From the NCBI RefSeq assembly GCF_021491375.1, contig NZ_JAKEVY010000001.1, positions 1 to 64,000 of the forward strand: a stretch of 64,000 nucleotides of DNA. Direction: 5' to 3'. The translations under genes and the position numbers were made by a program. Positions 1 to 8,855 of the stretch are shown piece by piece. This DNA comes from Flavihumibacter fluminis. GTDB taxonomy: Bacteria; Bacteroidota; Bacteroidia; Chitinophagales; Chitinophagaceae. Below the pieces are notes generated by a model. That model was not told the DNA's origin. It worked only from the letters and a program-made list of their open reading frames with translations, and made no database searches. Within the stretch, counting starts at the first letter, position 1, and the number at the start of each line of letters is the position of its first letter.

Positions 1-130
1 CTTTTTGACGGACTGCTATCTGGCTGCGCGGAAACTAAATTAAGGAACCGCCGTATACCGAACGGTACGTACGGTGGTGTGAGAGGACAGATAGCAAACA
101 AATTGTTTGCTATCTTCCTACTCTATTTCA
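1..130 (+). mobile_element. 3' end of a group II intron (domains V and VI)
   Basis: Positions 47-78 fold like a group II intron domain V. The outer stem ACCGCCGTA/TACGGTGGT is followed by the inner stem TACC/GGTA, a four-base loop GAAC and a two-base bulge CG at 68-69 on the 3' side. Domain VI follows: GAG (81-83) pairs with CTC (121-123), AGGA (84-87) with TCCT (116-119), and an 11-bp stem (89-99 with 105-115) closes a five-base loop. A120 is left unpaired, where the branch-point adenosine belongs, 7-8 bases before the expected 3' splice site near 127-129. The reverse transcriptase/maturase gene would lie before the window. Seen directly: the foldable sequence. Inferred: intron identity and splice site. 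Confidence 0.8.
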
Positions 131-236
131 AAAAATGTCTTATAATTTATATTATGTTAAATAGAATAATCTCTCTCTCTTTCTTTTGATTCTTCGGTTG
201 ATGCACTTTTGAATTTGTGAAGATCTGTATCGCTGT

Positions 237-1517
237 TTAAGAATGCTGGGGTTGTCTATCCCCCGACCGGTGAAACTCGCGGAAAATTAATCGCAAGGAT
301 TGATCATAAGTAACATAATTGTACAGCCAGTTTAGGAATACAAACAGCCGGTTCTTCACTCCCAGGATCAGCATGAGGTGTAACGCCATCCAGACCAGCC
401 AGGCCAGGAAACCTCCGAAATGCAATTTAGGTTTGGGAACATCCACAACAGCAAGGTTACGACCAACCGTTGCCATCGCTCCTTTATCGCGGTATTGGAA
501 AGATTTTTGCCCGGCTCCGGACAGTTGCCCGAGCAAGTTGCTGGCAAGGTTATCAGCCATTTGAATTGCAACCGGTGCTACCTGCGGATGGCCGTTTGGA
601 TAATCCGACGTGACCATTGCTGCTACATCCCCGATGGCATAAATATCATTGTATGGTTCCAATAAATTCAATTCGTTTACCGGTAACCGGTTCCCGCGAA
701 CCGGCTCAACTTTAGTAATACCTTCCGGAACATGGCCTTTGATACCAGCTGCCCATAAAACGGTAGCGGTTTCGATCTTGCTGCCTTCCTTATTGGTAAG
801 TGTTTTACCATCATAGTTAGCCACCAGGTAATTGGTTATAACAGTGACCCCTAATCGCTGTAAATATTTTAAAGCCTGTTCTGAACTCTTCTCACTCATC
901 GTTCCAAGAACTTTACCGGAGCCTTCCAGCAGGTAGATTTTCATTTTGCTGAAATCCAGTTCCGGATAATCCTTGGGTAGAACATAATTGCGCATTTCAG
1001 CAATGGCACCGGATAATTCTACCCCCGTCGGTCCGCCACCAACTACTACAATATTCATCAGCCGCTCTATTTCTACAAGGTCCATTTCAATGGTCGCCCG
1101 TTCAAAATTTTCCATTAACCTGTGGCGGATCTGTAAGGCTTCCACCGTTGATTTCATGGATAATGCATGGGTTTCGAGCTCCTTATTACCAAAGAAATTG
1201 GTTCCCGCACCGGTTGCAATTACCAGTTTATCATAGGTTATCTCCCCTGAATTCGTGATCAGTTTTTTGTTTTCAGGATCAACTCGCTGAATATCGGCGA
1301 GGCGTAACCGTACATTCTTACTTTTCTGAAACACTTTGCGTAAGGGAAAGGAAATATTGCTCGCATCCAAACCGGCTGTTGCCACCTGGTAAAACAAGGG
1401 CTGAAACTGGTGATAATTGAACCGGTCTACCAGTAAGACCTCAATTCCTTTCTTGTTGTTCAGTTTCCTTGCCAGTCTTAGTCCGCCAAATCCCCCACCT
1501 GCAATTACTAGTTTCAT
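237..1517 (-). CDS. ndh: Type II NADH:quinone oxidoreductase (NDH-2)
   Basis: Single-subunit flavoprotein that passes electrons from NADH to the quinone pool without pumping protons, at the inner face of the cytoplasmic membrane. The 426-residue product is of normal family length. It has an FAD-binding GGGFGG at residues 7-12, a second dinucleotide fold GGGPTG at about 160-165 for NADH, and the FAD-contacting AIGDVAA at about 294-300. A hydrophobic stretch rich in Trp and Leu at about 369-386 fits the C-terminal membrane anchor. The gene is alone in its direction, with an 11-bp-arm inverted repeat just upstream of the ATG start. Identification is secure from motifs and architecture; the quinone partner cannot be told. 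Confidence 0.93.
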   Translation of the reverse strand: MKLVIAGGGFGGLRLARKLNNKKGIEVLLVDRFNYHQFQPLFYQVATAGLDASNISFPLRKVFQKSKNVRLRLADIQRVDPENKKLITNSGEITYDKLVIATGAGTNFFGNKELETHALSMKSTVEALQIRHRLMENFERATIEMDLVEIERLMNIVVVGGGPTGVELSGAIAEMRNYVLPKDYPELDFSKMKIYLLEGSGKVLGTMSEKSSEQALKYLQRLGVTVITNYLVANYDGKTLTNKEGSKIETATVLWAAGIKGHVPEGITKVEPVRGNRLPVNELNLLEPYNDIYAIGDVAAMVTSDYPNGHPQVAPVAIQMADNLASNLLGQLSGAGQKSFQYRDKGAMATVGRNLAVVDVPKPKLHFGGFLAWLVWMALHLMLILGVKNRLFVFLNWLYNYVTYDQSLRLIFREFHRSGDRQPQHS

Positions 1518-1541
1518 CTTGCTTATTTTTTACAAAGTTAT

Positions 1542-1569
1542 TAAACTTTCAAATATTATTGAAAGTTTA
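1542..1569. promoter_or_regulatory. Inverted repeat upstream of ndh, candidate operator
   Basis: Perfect 11-bp arms (TAAACTTTCAA / TTGAAAGTTTA) with a 6-bp AT spacer lie 25 bp before the NDH-2 start codon. The size and position suit a dimeric repressor site. No T-tract or genic context suggests a terminator in this orientation. The regulator is unknown. Confidence 0.45.
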
Positions 1570-1579
1570 GTTGTTAAAT

Positions 1580-1630
1580 AAAACGAAACCTCCGGGTACG
1601 GTTCGTATAGTATTCCGGCTGTTTCGTTTT
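1580..1630 (-). terminator. Probable serA terminator
   Basis: AAAACGAAAC (1580-1589) and GTTTCGTTTT (1621-1630) are perfect 10-bp complements separated by a 31-base loop, about 60 bp downstream of the serA stop on the minus strand and followed there by TTTTATTT. The large loop makes it less typical than other terminators in this window. Confidence 0.5.
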
Positions 1631-1687
1631 ATATATAACATCCGGCTATCTGATTATGCAGTAAGCATGCCAGCAGCCTCACAGTTA

Positions 1688-2920
1688 TTAGTATAACAAA
1701 CGCACTTTGATGGTTTCCTTCACATCGCGTAATAATTTCTGCGCCTGTGTGGAAAGTTTTTTGTCTACGTCCAGTACTACATAACCAATTTCCTCAGTTG
1801 TTTTAAGGTACTGTGCCAGGATATTGATCTTATGTTTGGATAACTCCGTGTTGATGGCTGATAAAACTCCTGGTACGTTGCGATGGATGTGCAGAATTCT
1901 GTGTGTACCTTCCTGTGGTGGCAAACTCAGCGGTGGCACGGTCAGCGAACCATAACTGGTTCCCATTTCGAGGTACTGATATAGTTTCATACTTACATCT
2001 TCCCCGATATTCTGCTGCGCTTCTTCAGTTGATCCTCCGATATGCGGCGTCAGAATTACATTGGGCAGATCCTGCAAAGGAGTTTGAAATCGTTCTCCGT
2101 TTTTTTCCGGTTCCCAGGGAAAAACATCAATTGCAGCTCCACTGAGCTGGCCTTCCACCAGGCACTTGCGTAAGGCATCCAGGTCTACCACTTCTCCCCG
2201 TGCATAATTCAACAGAATACTTCCTTTTTTAAAATGCTTGAGAGTCGTTTTATTGATCATGTTTTTGGTAGTAGGCGTATCCGGAACATGTAAAGTGATT
2301 ACATCGGCCTGGGATACGACATCTTTCAGGTTTTTTCCGGCTACAGCATTACCTAAGGGTAATTTGGTTAGCACATCGTAATAGATCACTTTCATACCGA
2401 GTGCTTCCGCCAAAATACTTACCTGGGTTCCAATACTTCCATAACCAATAATTCCGAGGGTTTTTCCTCTTAATTCAAAACTTCCTTTGGCATCTTTCAT
2501 CCAGATACCATCGTGTGCTGCCTTATTTTTATCCGGAATTCTGCGGATGAGCATGATGGATAATCCAATAACCAACTCGGCTACGGAACGGGTATTGGAG
2601 TACGGAGCGTTGAAAACGGCAACTCCCGCCCTGGTTGCGGCTTTCAAATCAATCTGGTTGGTGCCAATGCAGAAAGCTCCGATAGCCTGCAATTTGGATG
2701 CTGCGGATATTACTTTTTCGGTGATCTGTGTTTTGGAACGAATGCCCAGCAGGTGTACATCTTTGATTTCCCGGATCAGGTCCTCTTCGGAAAGCGCTCC
2801 AGCCAGTTTTCGAACAGATGTGTAGCCCATCTGTTTAAAATGCTGTACGGCTTTGTCGCTGATGTTTTCTAAAAAAAGAATGTTGATTTTGTCTTTGGGG
2901 TAACTTGTTTTAGGTTCCAT
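1688..2920 (-). CDS. serA: D-3-phosphoglycerate dehydrogenase
   Basis: Oxidises 3-phosphoglycerate to 3-phosphohydroxypyruvate with NAD, the first step of serine synthesis in the cytoplasm. The 410 residues match the E. coli SerA type in length. The Rossmann motif GYGSIG is at about 159-164. The catalytic set of the D-2-hydroxyacid dehydrogenases is present: Arg in NYARGE (about 241), Glu in FPWEPE (about 270) and His in TPHIGG (about 293). From about residue 338 a C-terminal ACT domain begins (RILHIHRNVPGVLSAIN), the usual site of serine feedback inhibition. The ATG start lies 115 bp from the divergent serine hydrolase. A paralogous hydroxyacid dehydrogenase is unlikely because of the ACT domain. 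Confidence 0.93.
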   Translation of the reverse strand: MEPKTSYPKDKINILFLENISDKAVQHFKQMGYTSVRKLAGALSEEDLIREIKDVHLLGIRSKTQITEKVISAASKLQAIGAFCIGTNQIDLKAATRAGVAVFNAPYSNTRSVAELVIGLSIMLIRRIPDKNKAAHDGIWMKDAKGSFELRGKTLGIIGYGSIGTQVSILAEALGMKVIYYDVLTKLPLGNAVAGKNLKDVVSQADVITLHVPDTPTTKNMINKTTLKHFKKGSILLNYARGEVVDLDALRKCLVEGQLSGAAIDVFPWEPEKNGERFQTPLQDLPNVILTPHIGGSTEEAQQNIGEDVSMKLYQYLEMGTSYGSLTVPPLSLPPQEGTHRILHIHRNVPGVLSAINTELSKHKINILAQYLKTTEEIGYVVLDVDKKLSTQAQKLLRDVKETIKVRLLY

Positions 2921-3035
2921 TGTTTGGTTCTTGCTTGCTGCGCAAATATCATAAAATTACGGCATACCATTTGCGACAGGTTTTTCGTTATATTTGAACT
3001 ATCCATATCCTTTGTTGAAAATAAATAAGTAGCAT

Positions 3036-4247
3036 TTGAAACACAGATTCGTACAACTGTTGGTCCTGATGGCAAGTCTTGCAGGTTGCCGAAATGCTGA
3101 GCCCGCGGGTAATACCCCTGGTTCCAACTTATCAGCCCCCGTAATTAAAGCCTCCTTTACACATGCAGACAAAGCTGTGATAGATCGCTATGAGTCTGCT
3201 ATTCAATCTTTTATGGAGAGAACCTTTGGTACCAGAGGGTTTAATGGCTCCTACCTGATCGCCAAGGACGGGGAAATCATCGCGGAAGCTTATTTGGGAT
3301 ATAGAGATCCTGTTCTCAAAGACAGCGAACTGCAGGAGCACGATGCCTTTCACCTGGCTTCCGTATCCAAGACCTTTACCGGAATGGCCGTTTTAAAATT
3401 GTGGGAAGAAGGCAAACTTTCCCTGGATGATGAGCTGTCGAAATATTTCGAAAAGTTTCCTTACAAAAATATTACGGTGAAGATGCTGCTCAATCATCGC
3501 AGCGGCCTTCCAAATTATACCAATTATCTGGATGTGTATGGATGGGATAAGAAAAAACTGGCTACCAACCTGGACGTTCTTGCTTCTCTTTACAAGATGA
3601 AGCCTCCCATTCAGTTTACCGCAGGTAAACGTTTTAATTACTGCAATACCAATTATGCTCTTCTGGCATTGATTGTTGAAAAAGTATCCGGACAGTCATT
3701 CCCTGAATACATGGAAGAAAAGTTTTTTGTTCCGCTTCAGATGAATGATACCTATGTGTTCCGTCCGGAGGATGCTAATGCTTCTCTTCCTTCTTTTGAA
3801 GCTAATAACCGTCGCTATGGCTTGGAATTCATGGACCTGGTGTACGGTGATAAAAATATCTACAGCACCGTTCGCGATATGCTGAAATGGGACCAGGCTT
3901 TGTACAATGATAGCCTCTTTAAGCCCGAAACACTGCAGGCTGCGTTTAGTGGTTACAGTTATGAAAAGTCGGGCACCCGTAACTATGGTTTGGGATGGCG
4001 GCTCACGGAACTAAAGAACGGTAAGAAAATCGTATATCACAATGGCTGGTGGCATGGTAATAACACGGTTTTCATCCGCCTGCCGGAAGAAAAAGCAACC
4101 ATCATCATGCTGGGTAACCGGTACAACCGGAACATTTACAAGGCCAAACAACTCTGCGATATGTTTGGCGATTACCAGCAAAGCAATAATCTTTTCCAGG
4201 ATATGGAGAACGAAGCCACGGTTTCCGTAGGTGGTGGCACCGACTAA
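3036..4247 (+). CDS. Serine hydrolase of the class C beta-lactamase / penicillin-binding family, lipoprotein
   Basis: Beta-lactamase-fold serine hydrolase, probably an esterase or D-aminopeptidase-like enzyme acting in the cell envelope; the substrate is not evident. The start is a TTG, chosen because it gives a proper lipoprotein signal (lipobox LAGC, Cys18) and an in-frame stop lies just upstream. The catalytic SxxK is SVSK (109-112), the second motif YxN is YCN (202-204), and the third motif, usually KTG or HxG, is HNG (about 334-336) followed by WWHGN. At 403 residues it is a normal single-domain member. It is followed 30 bp later by nnr. True antibiotic resistance is unlikely for this divergent family. 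Confidence 0.82.
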   Translation: MKHRFVQLLVLMASLAGCRNAEPAGNTPGSNLSAPVIKASFTHADKAVIDRYESAIQSFMERTFGTRGFNGSYLIAKDGEIIAEAYLGYRDPVLKDSELQEHDAFHLASVSKTFTGMAVLKLWEEGKLSLDDELSKYFEKFPYKNITVKMLLNHRSGLPNYTNYLDVYGWDKKKLATNLDVLASLYKMKPPIQFTAGKRFNYCNTNYALLALIVEKVSGQSFPEYMEEKFFVPLQMNDTYVFRPEDANASLPSFEANNRRYGLEFMDLVYGDKNIYSTVRDMLKWDQALYNDSLFKPETLQAAFSGYSYEKSGTRNYGLGWRLTELKNGKKIVYHNGWWHGNNTVFIRLPEEKATIIMLGNRYNRNIYKAKQLCDMFGDYQQSNNLFQDMENEATVSVGGGTD

Positions 4248-4276
4248 GCTGATCTCTTTTTTTTGTACATTTCGGT

Positions 4277-5788
4277 ATGGTTGTATTATCTGCCGAACAG
4301 GTGCGTGCCTGGGACCGCTTCACCATTGAAAAGCAGCCCATTGCTTCCATTGATTTAATGGAAAAAGCTGCAATGGCCTGTGTTCAGTGGATGGAAACCA
4401 ACCGGATTGTAAACCAGCAACAGTTTTATATTTTTTGTGGCAAAGGGAACAATGGCGGAGATGGCCTAGCTATTGCCAGGCTCTTGCAGAAATTCAACCG
4501 TCCCGTTGATGTGTTTATTTTTGAAACAGGTCAACTGGGAAGTCCTGATTTTCAGCAAAATTTACACCGCCTCCATACCCTTCCTGTCACCATTCATTTT
4601 ATCCAGGAAAACTCTCCATTGCCGGATATTCCTGAGTCGGTGTTGGTCATTGATGCATTGTTGGGTACCGGACTAAATCGTCCGGTTGAGGGACGGATGG
4701 CTGCACTTATATCCCACATTAATCAATATCCCAATGCCGTAATCAGTATTGATTTACCAAGCGGTTTGTTTGCAGATCAGTCAACTTTGCCCCATCCCTG
4801 CATTCATGCCAGCATTACACTCAGTTTTCAATGTTTTAAACCGGCGCTGCTGGTTTCGGAAAATGCGCTCTTCTTTGGCATACCTGTAATACTGGATATT
4901 GGCCTGGATCAAAGATTTCTGAATTCATGCACTCCTCTGTATGAAATGACGGATGGTCCGCTGGCTAAAGCCATTCTTCAGCCCCGGCTTGCTTTTTCGC
5001 ATAAAGGCAAGTTCGGTCATGCCTTGCTCCTGGCCGGCAGTCCTGGTAAAATGGGTGCAGCAGTTTTGGCAGCAAAAGCCTGTTTACGTAGTGGAGCAGG
5101 CTTGCTTACTACCCTGGTTCCTGAACTGGAACGAATGCTATTCCCAACAGCCATTCCGGAATCAATGAGTATTTTATATGATAACCGAAAGCCGGAAGAG
5201 ATTCTTTCTGATACTTCAATTTACAAAACAATTGGAATAGGTCCGGGTCTGGGACAACAGCCGCAATCCCGGGATTGGTTACATCATTTACTTACCCATT
5301 TCCGTAAGCCTATGGTATTGGATGCTGATGCACTGAATCTGTTGGCTTCAGACGTTCGTTTGCTGGAAGGCATCCCTCCTTTTTCCATACTAACTCCTCA
5401 TCCTAAAGAGTTTGACCGGCTGAATGGTACCTGCAGCAATGACTTTGAACGACTCGAAGCTGCATTGCGAATGGCTATACAACACCAGGTAATTGTGGTA
5501 CTCAAAGGGCACCGGACTTTTATTGCGATGCCCGGGGGACGTGCCTGGTTCAATACCAGCGGTAATGCCAGCATGGCCAAAGGAGGTAGCGGAGATGTCT
5601 TAACAGGTATGCTTACGGGATTGCTGGCGCGTGGGTATGCGCCGGAACAGGCTGCCTTGTTGGGTGTTTATCTGCACGGACTTGCAGGAGAAATTGCCAG
5701 CCGGAAACTGGGTAAGGAATCCGTACTGGCTTCCGATATCATCGATTCTATCGGTCCGGCATTTCTTGAACTTGAATCATCAAACTAA
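4277..5788 (+). CDS. nnr: Bifunctional NAD(P)HX epimerase / ADP-dependent NAD(P)HX dehydratase
   Basis: Repairs hydrated NADH and NADPH in the cytoplasm. The N-terminal YjeF_N domain (about 1-210) epimerises the R and S hydrates; its GKGNNGGDG motif is at about 55-63. The C-terminal carbohydrate-kinase-like domain (about 225-500) carries out ADP-dependent dehydration, with HKGKFGHALLLAGS at its start, VLDADALNLL, TPHPKEFDRL and the catalytic GGSGDVLTGM near residue 435. The 503-residue fusion is the standard bacterial form. The start follows a T-rich stretch with no clear Shine-Dalgarno sequence, and the next gene begins only 5 bp after the stop, suggesting co-transcription. Confidence 0.93.
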   Translation: MVVLSAEQVRAWDRFTIEKQPIASIDLMEKAAMACVQWMETNRIVNQQQFYIFCGKGNNGGDGLAIARLLQKFNRPVDVFIFETGQLGSPDFQQNLHRLHTLPVTIHFIQENSPLPDIPESVLVIDALLGTGLNRPVEGRMAALISHINQYPNAVISIDLPSGLFADQSTLPHPCIHASITLSFQCFKPALLVSENALFFGIPVILDIGLDQRFLNSCTPLYEMTDGPLAKAILQPRLAFSHKGKFGHALLLAGSPGKMGAAVLAAKACLRSGAGLLTTLVPELERMLFPTAIPESMSILYDNRKPEEILSDTSIYKTIGIGPGLGQQPQSRDWLHHLLTHFRKPMVLDADALNLLASDVRLLEGIPPFSILTPHPKEFDRLNGTCSNDFERLEAALRMAIQHQVIVVLKGHRTFIAMPGGRAWFNTSGNASMAKGGSGDVLTGMLTGLLARGYAPEQAALLGVYLHGLAGEIASRKLGKESVLASDIIDSIGPAFLELESSN

Positions 5789-5793
5789 CTATT

Positions 5794-6813
5794 ATGTATA
5801 CACGATTATTGTCTGTTCTTTTACTGGTTTTTGTTATTTCAGCCTGCCAGCAAAATCAACCTGGTGTACATTCGCCTGATCTTAGCTATTTCCAACCCTC
5901 GGATAGTGGGTTACAAACAGGCGGCGTACGTATGATCCCGATTCAGACTCCGAAAGGAAATTTCAAGGTCTGGACCAAACGATTCGGAAACAATCCTCAA
6001 CTAAAAGTATTATTGCTCAATGGCGGTCCGGGTGCTACACATGAATATTTCGAGTGTTTTGAAAACTTCCTCCCTGCTGCTTCGTTTGAATTCATTTATT
6101 ATGATCAGTTGGGTTGTGGCAATTCGGATAATCCCAATGATACCAGTTTCTGGGATCTCAACCGCTACGTCAGTGAAGTGGAGCAGGTTCGTACTGCGCT
6201 TGGGCTCAATAAAGATAATTTTGTTTTACTGGGTCATTCCTGGGGAGGTATTCTTGCCATGGAATATGCACTTGCACACCAGGAAAATTTAAAGGGGCTG
6301 GTCATTTCCAATATGATGTCCAGTTGTCCGGATTATGGGAAATATGCACAGGATGAGTTAGCCAAACAGATGGATCCAAAGGTACTGGATACCATTCGTC
6401 AGCTCGAAGCCAACAAAGATTTTGGCAATCCCAAATACATGGAGCTGCTCATGCCTAATTTTTATACGAAACATATTTTGCGTTTGCCATTGGATGAATG
6501 GCCGGAACCAGTTAACCGTTCTTTCGGTAAAATGAATCAATCCCTATATGTAACTATGCAGGGCCCCAGTGAATTCGGGATTGCAGGTAAGCTGGTGAAC
6601 TGGGATCGCAAGGCTGATCTACCCAAAATTACCGTTCCTACACTAACAATTGGCGGAGCTCATGATACCATGGATCCCGAGCACATGAAATGGATGGCTA
6701 CCCAGGTCAAATCAGGAACCTACCTGCATTGTGCAAACGGCAGCCATATGAGTTTTTATGATGATCAGGCCACTTATTTCAACGGGCTGCTGGATTTTCT
6801 GAAAAAATTGTAA
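5794..6813 (+). CDS. Alpha/beta hydrolase, proline iminopeptidase-like (S33), lipoprotein
   Basis: Probable secreted peptidase or esterase of the proline iminopeptidase family. The N-terminus carries a lipoprotein signal with Cys at about residue 18 (ISAC). The oxyanion-hole motif GGPG is at 77-80, the family signature DQLGCGNSD follows at about 104-112, and the nucleophile elbow GHSWGG puts the catalytic serine at about 149. The acid is likely the Asp of GAHDTMDP and the base the His of NGSHMS near the C-terminus. At 339 residues it has normal family length. It starts 5 bp after nnr and converges with the sialidase gene, whose stop is 7 bp away. The actual substrate cannot be told. Confidence 0.82.
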   Translation: MYTRLLSVLLLVFVISACQQNQPGVHSPDLSYFQPSDSGLQTGGVRMIPIQTPKGNFKVWTKRFGNNPQLKVLLLNGGPGATHEYFECFENFLPAASFEFIYYDQLGCGNSDNPNDTSFWDLNRYVSEVEQVRTALGLNKDNFVLLGHSWGGILAMEYALAHQENLKGLVISNMMSSCPDYGKYAQDELAKQMDPKVLDTIRQLEANKDFGNPKYMELLMPNFYTKHILRLPLDEWPEPVNRSFGKMNQSLYVTMQGPSEFGIAGKLVNWDRKADLPKITVPTLTIGGAHDTMDPEHMKWMATQVKSGTYLHCANGSHMSFYDDQATYFNGLLDFLKKL

Positions 6814-6819
6814 GGACGG

Positions 6820-7986
6820 TTATTTCCATCGCATGGCCTTGAATTGAATCGTAGAGTACCCATTCTTTTCATAGAGTATTCCGATGGTTTTTTTATTCAA
6901 CAATACGATATCCGAATAGGCAGTAGGATCGGATTGTTTGGGATCGGTTGCTTTATCCACGAGCAGGGAGCGCGACCAGGTTTTACCATCATCATAGCTG
7001 ATGCGCAGGGTCAGGTTATCTCTGCGTTTCTCATCAGCTGCATTACAGAATGCCAATATGTTTTTCCTTTTCTTTTTTCCAATGGTCAGGAGTGTTCCCT
7101 GGCATATGGGATCCGGCAATTGCCGGTCAAAGAAGGTGGTATCCCAGGTTTCTCCACCATTGGAACTGGTTGCAACAATGCGTGCCCGGATATCTCCCTT
7201 CTGATTTCGTGCATTTAACATCAAGCGCCCGCCTGACAATTCTGCAGCAATGGCTTCGTTACTACCGGGTATGCTCAGGGGCTCACTTAGCCGAAAACTT
7301 TTCCCATGATCATCCGTGAAGAATCCATGTGCCTGGTAGTCTTCAAACTGATCATGTGGCGTTCCTGCTGAATGATTGGCTGCAATAAAGATTCTTCCTT
7401 TAAAAGGGCCATTGGTTAATTGCATGGCATGACCAGGAGTATTCGCATAACTTCTCCAGTCTTCAGAAAAATTGTACGCAGGATTTAGGGCTGGTTGCTT
7501 GGGCCGATGGGTTTGTGTGGTTATATTAACCGGCTCCGACCAGGACTTGCCTCCATCCGTGGAACTGATATACCATACTTCCCGAAGCCCCTGCCCTTTT
7601 CGAACTTCTCCTTCATGATTGTTGCCCGTATTATAGAACAAAAAAATCCTTCCTTTGGGATACGCGGGATCCAGCAGGTCTACTACTGGTGCAGGATTGC
7701 CTGCCTGTAGTTTATCATAATCTACTACTGTTTGCAGAGCAGACCAGGTATTGCCACCATCCGTACTGGTTTTCAGTACAATATTGATATCTCCAAAATC
7801 ACCTGCATGGTTCACTCTGCCTTCACAAAAGGCAAGCAGTTTTCCATCAGGCAAACTAATAATGGCAGGTATGCGATAACTTTTATGTCCCTCTTCTCCG
7901 GATACAAAAACCGGTACTTCCTGTTGTGCCTGAACAGGTGACACAACGAACCAGCCAGCTGCCAACACCAATAACAGTTTTTTCAT
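6820..7986 (-). CDS. Exo-alpha-sialidase (neuraminidase), GH33-like
   Basis: Releases terminal sialic acid from host or environmental glycans, in the periplasm or outside. The start at 7986 gives a clear signal peptide (MKKLLLVLAAGWFVV...VQAQ); longer readings run into the preceding gene. The arginine-triad motif YRIP is about 30 residues into the protein, followed by CEGR. At least four Asp-box repeats of the form S/TxDxGxTW are visible (TDGGNTW, TDGGKSW, SNGGETW, DDGKTW), as expected for a six-bladed propeller. At 388 residues it is a compact single-domain sialidase. Its ATG overlaps the stop of the EamA transporter by 4 bp (ATGA), so it is the last gene of the sialic acid operon and probably translationally coupled. 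Confidence 0.9.
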   Translation of the reverse strand: MKKLLLVLAAGWFVVSPVQAQQEVPVFVSGEEGHKSYRIPAIISLPDGKLLAFCEGRVNHAGDFGDINIVLKTSTDGGNTWSALQTVVDYDKLQAGNPAPVVDLLDPAYPKGRIFLFYNTGNNHEGEVRKGQGLREVWYISSTDGGKSWSEPVNITTQTHRPKQPALNPAYNFSEDWRSYANTPGHAMQLTNGPFKGRIFIAANHSAGTPHDQFEDYQAHGFFTDDHGKSFRLSEPLSIPGSNEAIAAELSGGRLMLNARNQKGDIRARIVATSSNGGETWDTTFFDRQLPDPICQGTLLTIGKKKRKNILAFCNAADEKRRDNLTLRISYDDGKTWSRSLLVDKATDPKQSDPTAYSDIVLLNKKTIGILYEKNGYSTIQFKAMRWK

Positions 7987-8855
7987 GTCAATTTTTTTGT
8001 TTTTTGAGATACATATAATCCACCAGTCACCAGCAGTATACCTGTAAGGGTAAACCAGGTTAAGGGTTCTTGCAGAAAAATAAAAGCAAGCAAAAATCCA
8101 AATACTGGACAGGCATACAACCAATAGGAAGCTGCTACTGTATTCTTCTTTAACAGATACAACCAGGCCTGCACCGCACCTATTGAAACCGGGAAGGTAA
8201 GCCATAAAGTGCCGGTCCAGAAATCTGTGTCCAGCTTGTTTTTGGCCGGATCAAATCCTGCTGCAGCAACCGGTAACAAAAACAATCCTCCCATCAGGGT
8301 ATGCCATCCGTTGATGGTTAAGCTATCCAATCCATTCCATTGCTGTCGGGTATAATAAATCGCTGCAATTGAATAGATGAGCATACTGCTCAGCAGTAAA
8401 ACAATCCCAATCGGTTGGGCTGTGCTGTTTTGAAGTAAGGGCCAGGCTGCGATCAGCACACCTGCAGAGCAGGCAAACAGTGAGAAAATGGCACTGCCTG
8501 TAATGCGATAGCGAAAAAAAATAGCAGCCAGTATACTGATGAAAACAGGGTTCACGGCAATGGCAAGACTTCCGATCCCCGCTCCCAGAAATTGCATGGC
8601 AATTACATAAATGCCCAGGTAGAGACTAACATTGAACAATCCATAAATGGCGAGTTGTTTCCATTCTTTTGCCGTTGGTTTTCTATTGCCCAGGAAGATA
8701 TGTGTTATTAATAACATGAGGCTACCCGCGAGCAGGAAGCGGGTTACGGCAATCACCAGCGGTTGAGCACTTTCCAATGCAATCTTGGTTGCCGTAGCGG
8801 CTGATGACCATAATATGGCAAAGACAATGCCCACCGTTATGAATTTACCATCCAT
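7983..8855 (-). CDS. EamA/DMT-family transporter
   Basis: Ten-helix inner-membrane transporter of the drug/metabolite transporter superfamily (290 residues, two EamA repeats). The hydrophobic segments are evenly spaced and the C-terminus is basic (SQKTKKLT). Substrate is not predictable from the family alone. It overlaps the upstream AGE epimerase gene by 19 bp and the downstream sialidase gene by 4 bp, so it is embedded in the sialic acid operon. An MFS transporter two genes upstream is the likelier Neu5Ac importer; this protein could export or import an intermediate such as an amino sugar. Such a gene is not a usual nan component. Confidence 0.85.
   Translation of the reverse strand: MDGKFITVGIVFAILWSSAATATKIALESAQPLVIAVTRFLLAGSLMLLITHIFLGNRKPTAKEWKQLAIYGLFNVSLYLGIYVIAMQFLGAGIGSLAIAVNPVFISILAAIFFRYRITGSAIFSLFACSAGVLIAAWPLLQNSTAQPIGIVLLLSSMLIYSIAAIYYTRQQWNGLDSLTINGWHTLMGGLFLLPVAAAGFDPAKNKLDTDFWTGTLWLTFPVSIGAVQAWLYLLKKNTVAASYWLYACPVFGFLLAFIFLQEPLTWFTLTGILLVTGGLYVSQKTKKLT

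Noticed and set aside
171-187. CT-repeat before the NDH-2 3' end
   Set aside because: Short low-complexity stretch with no associated start codon or promoter.
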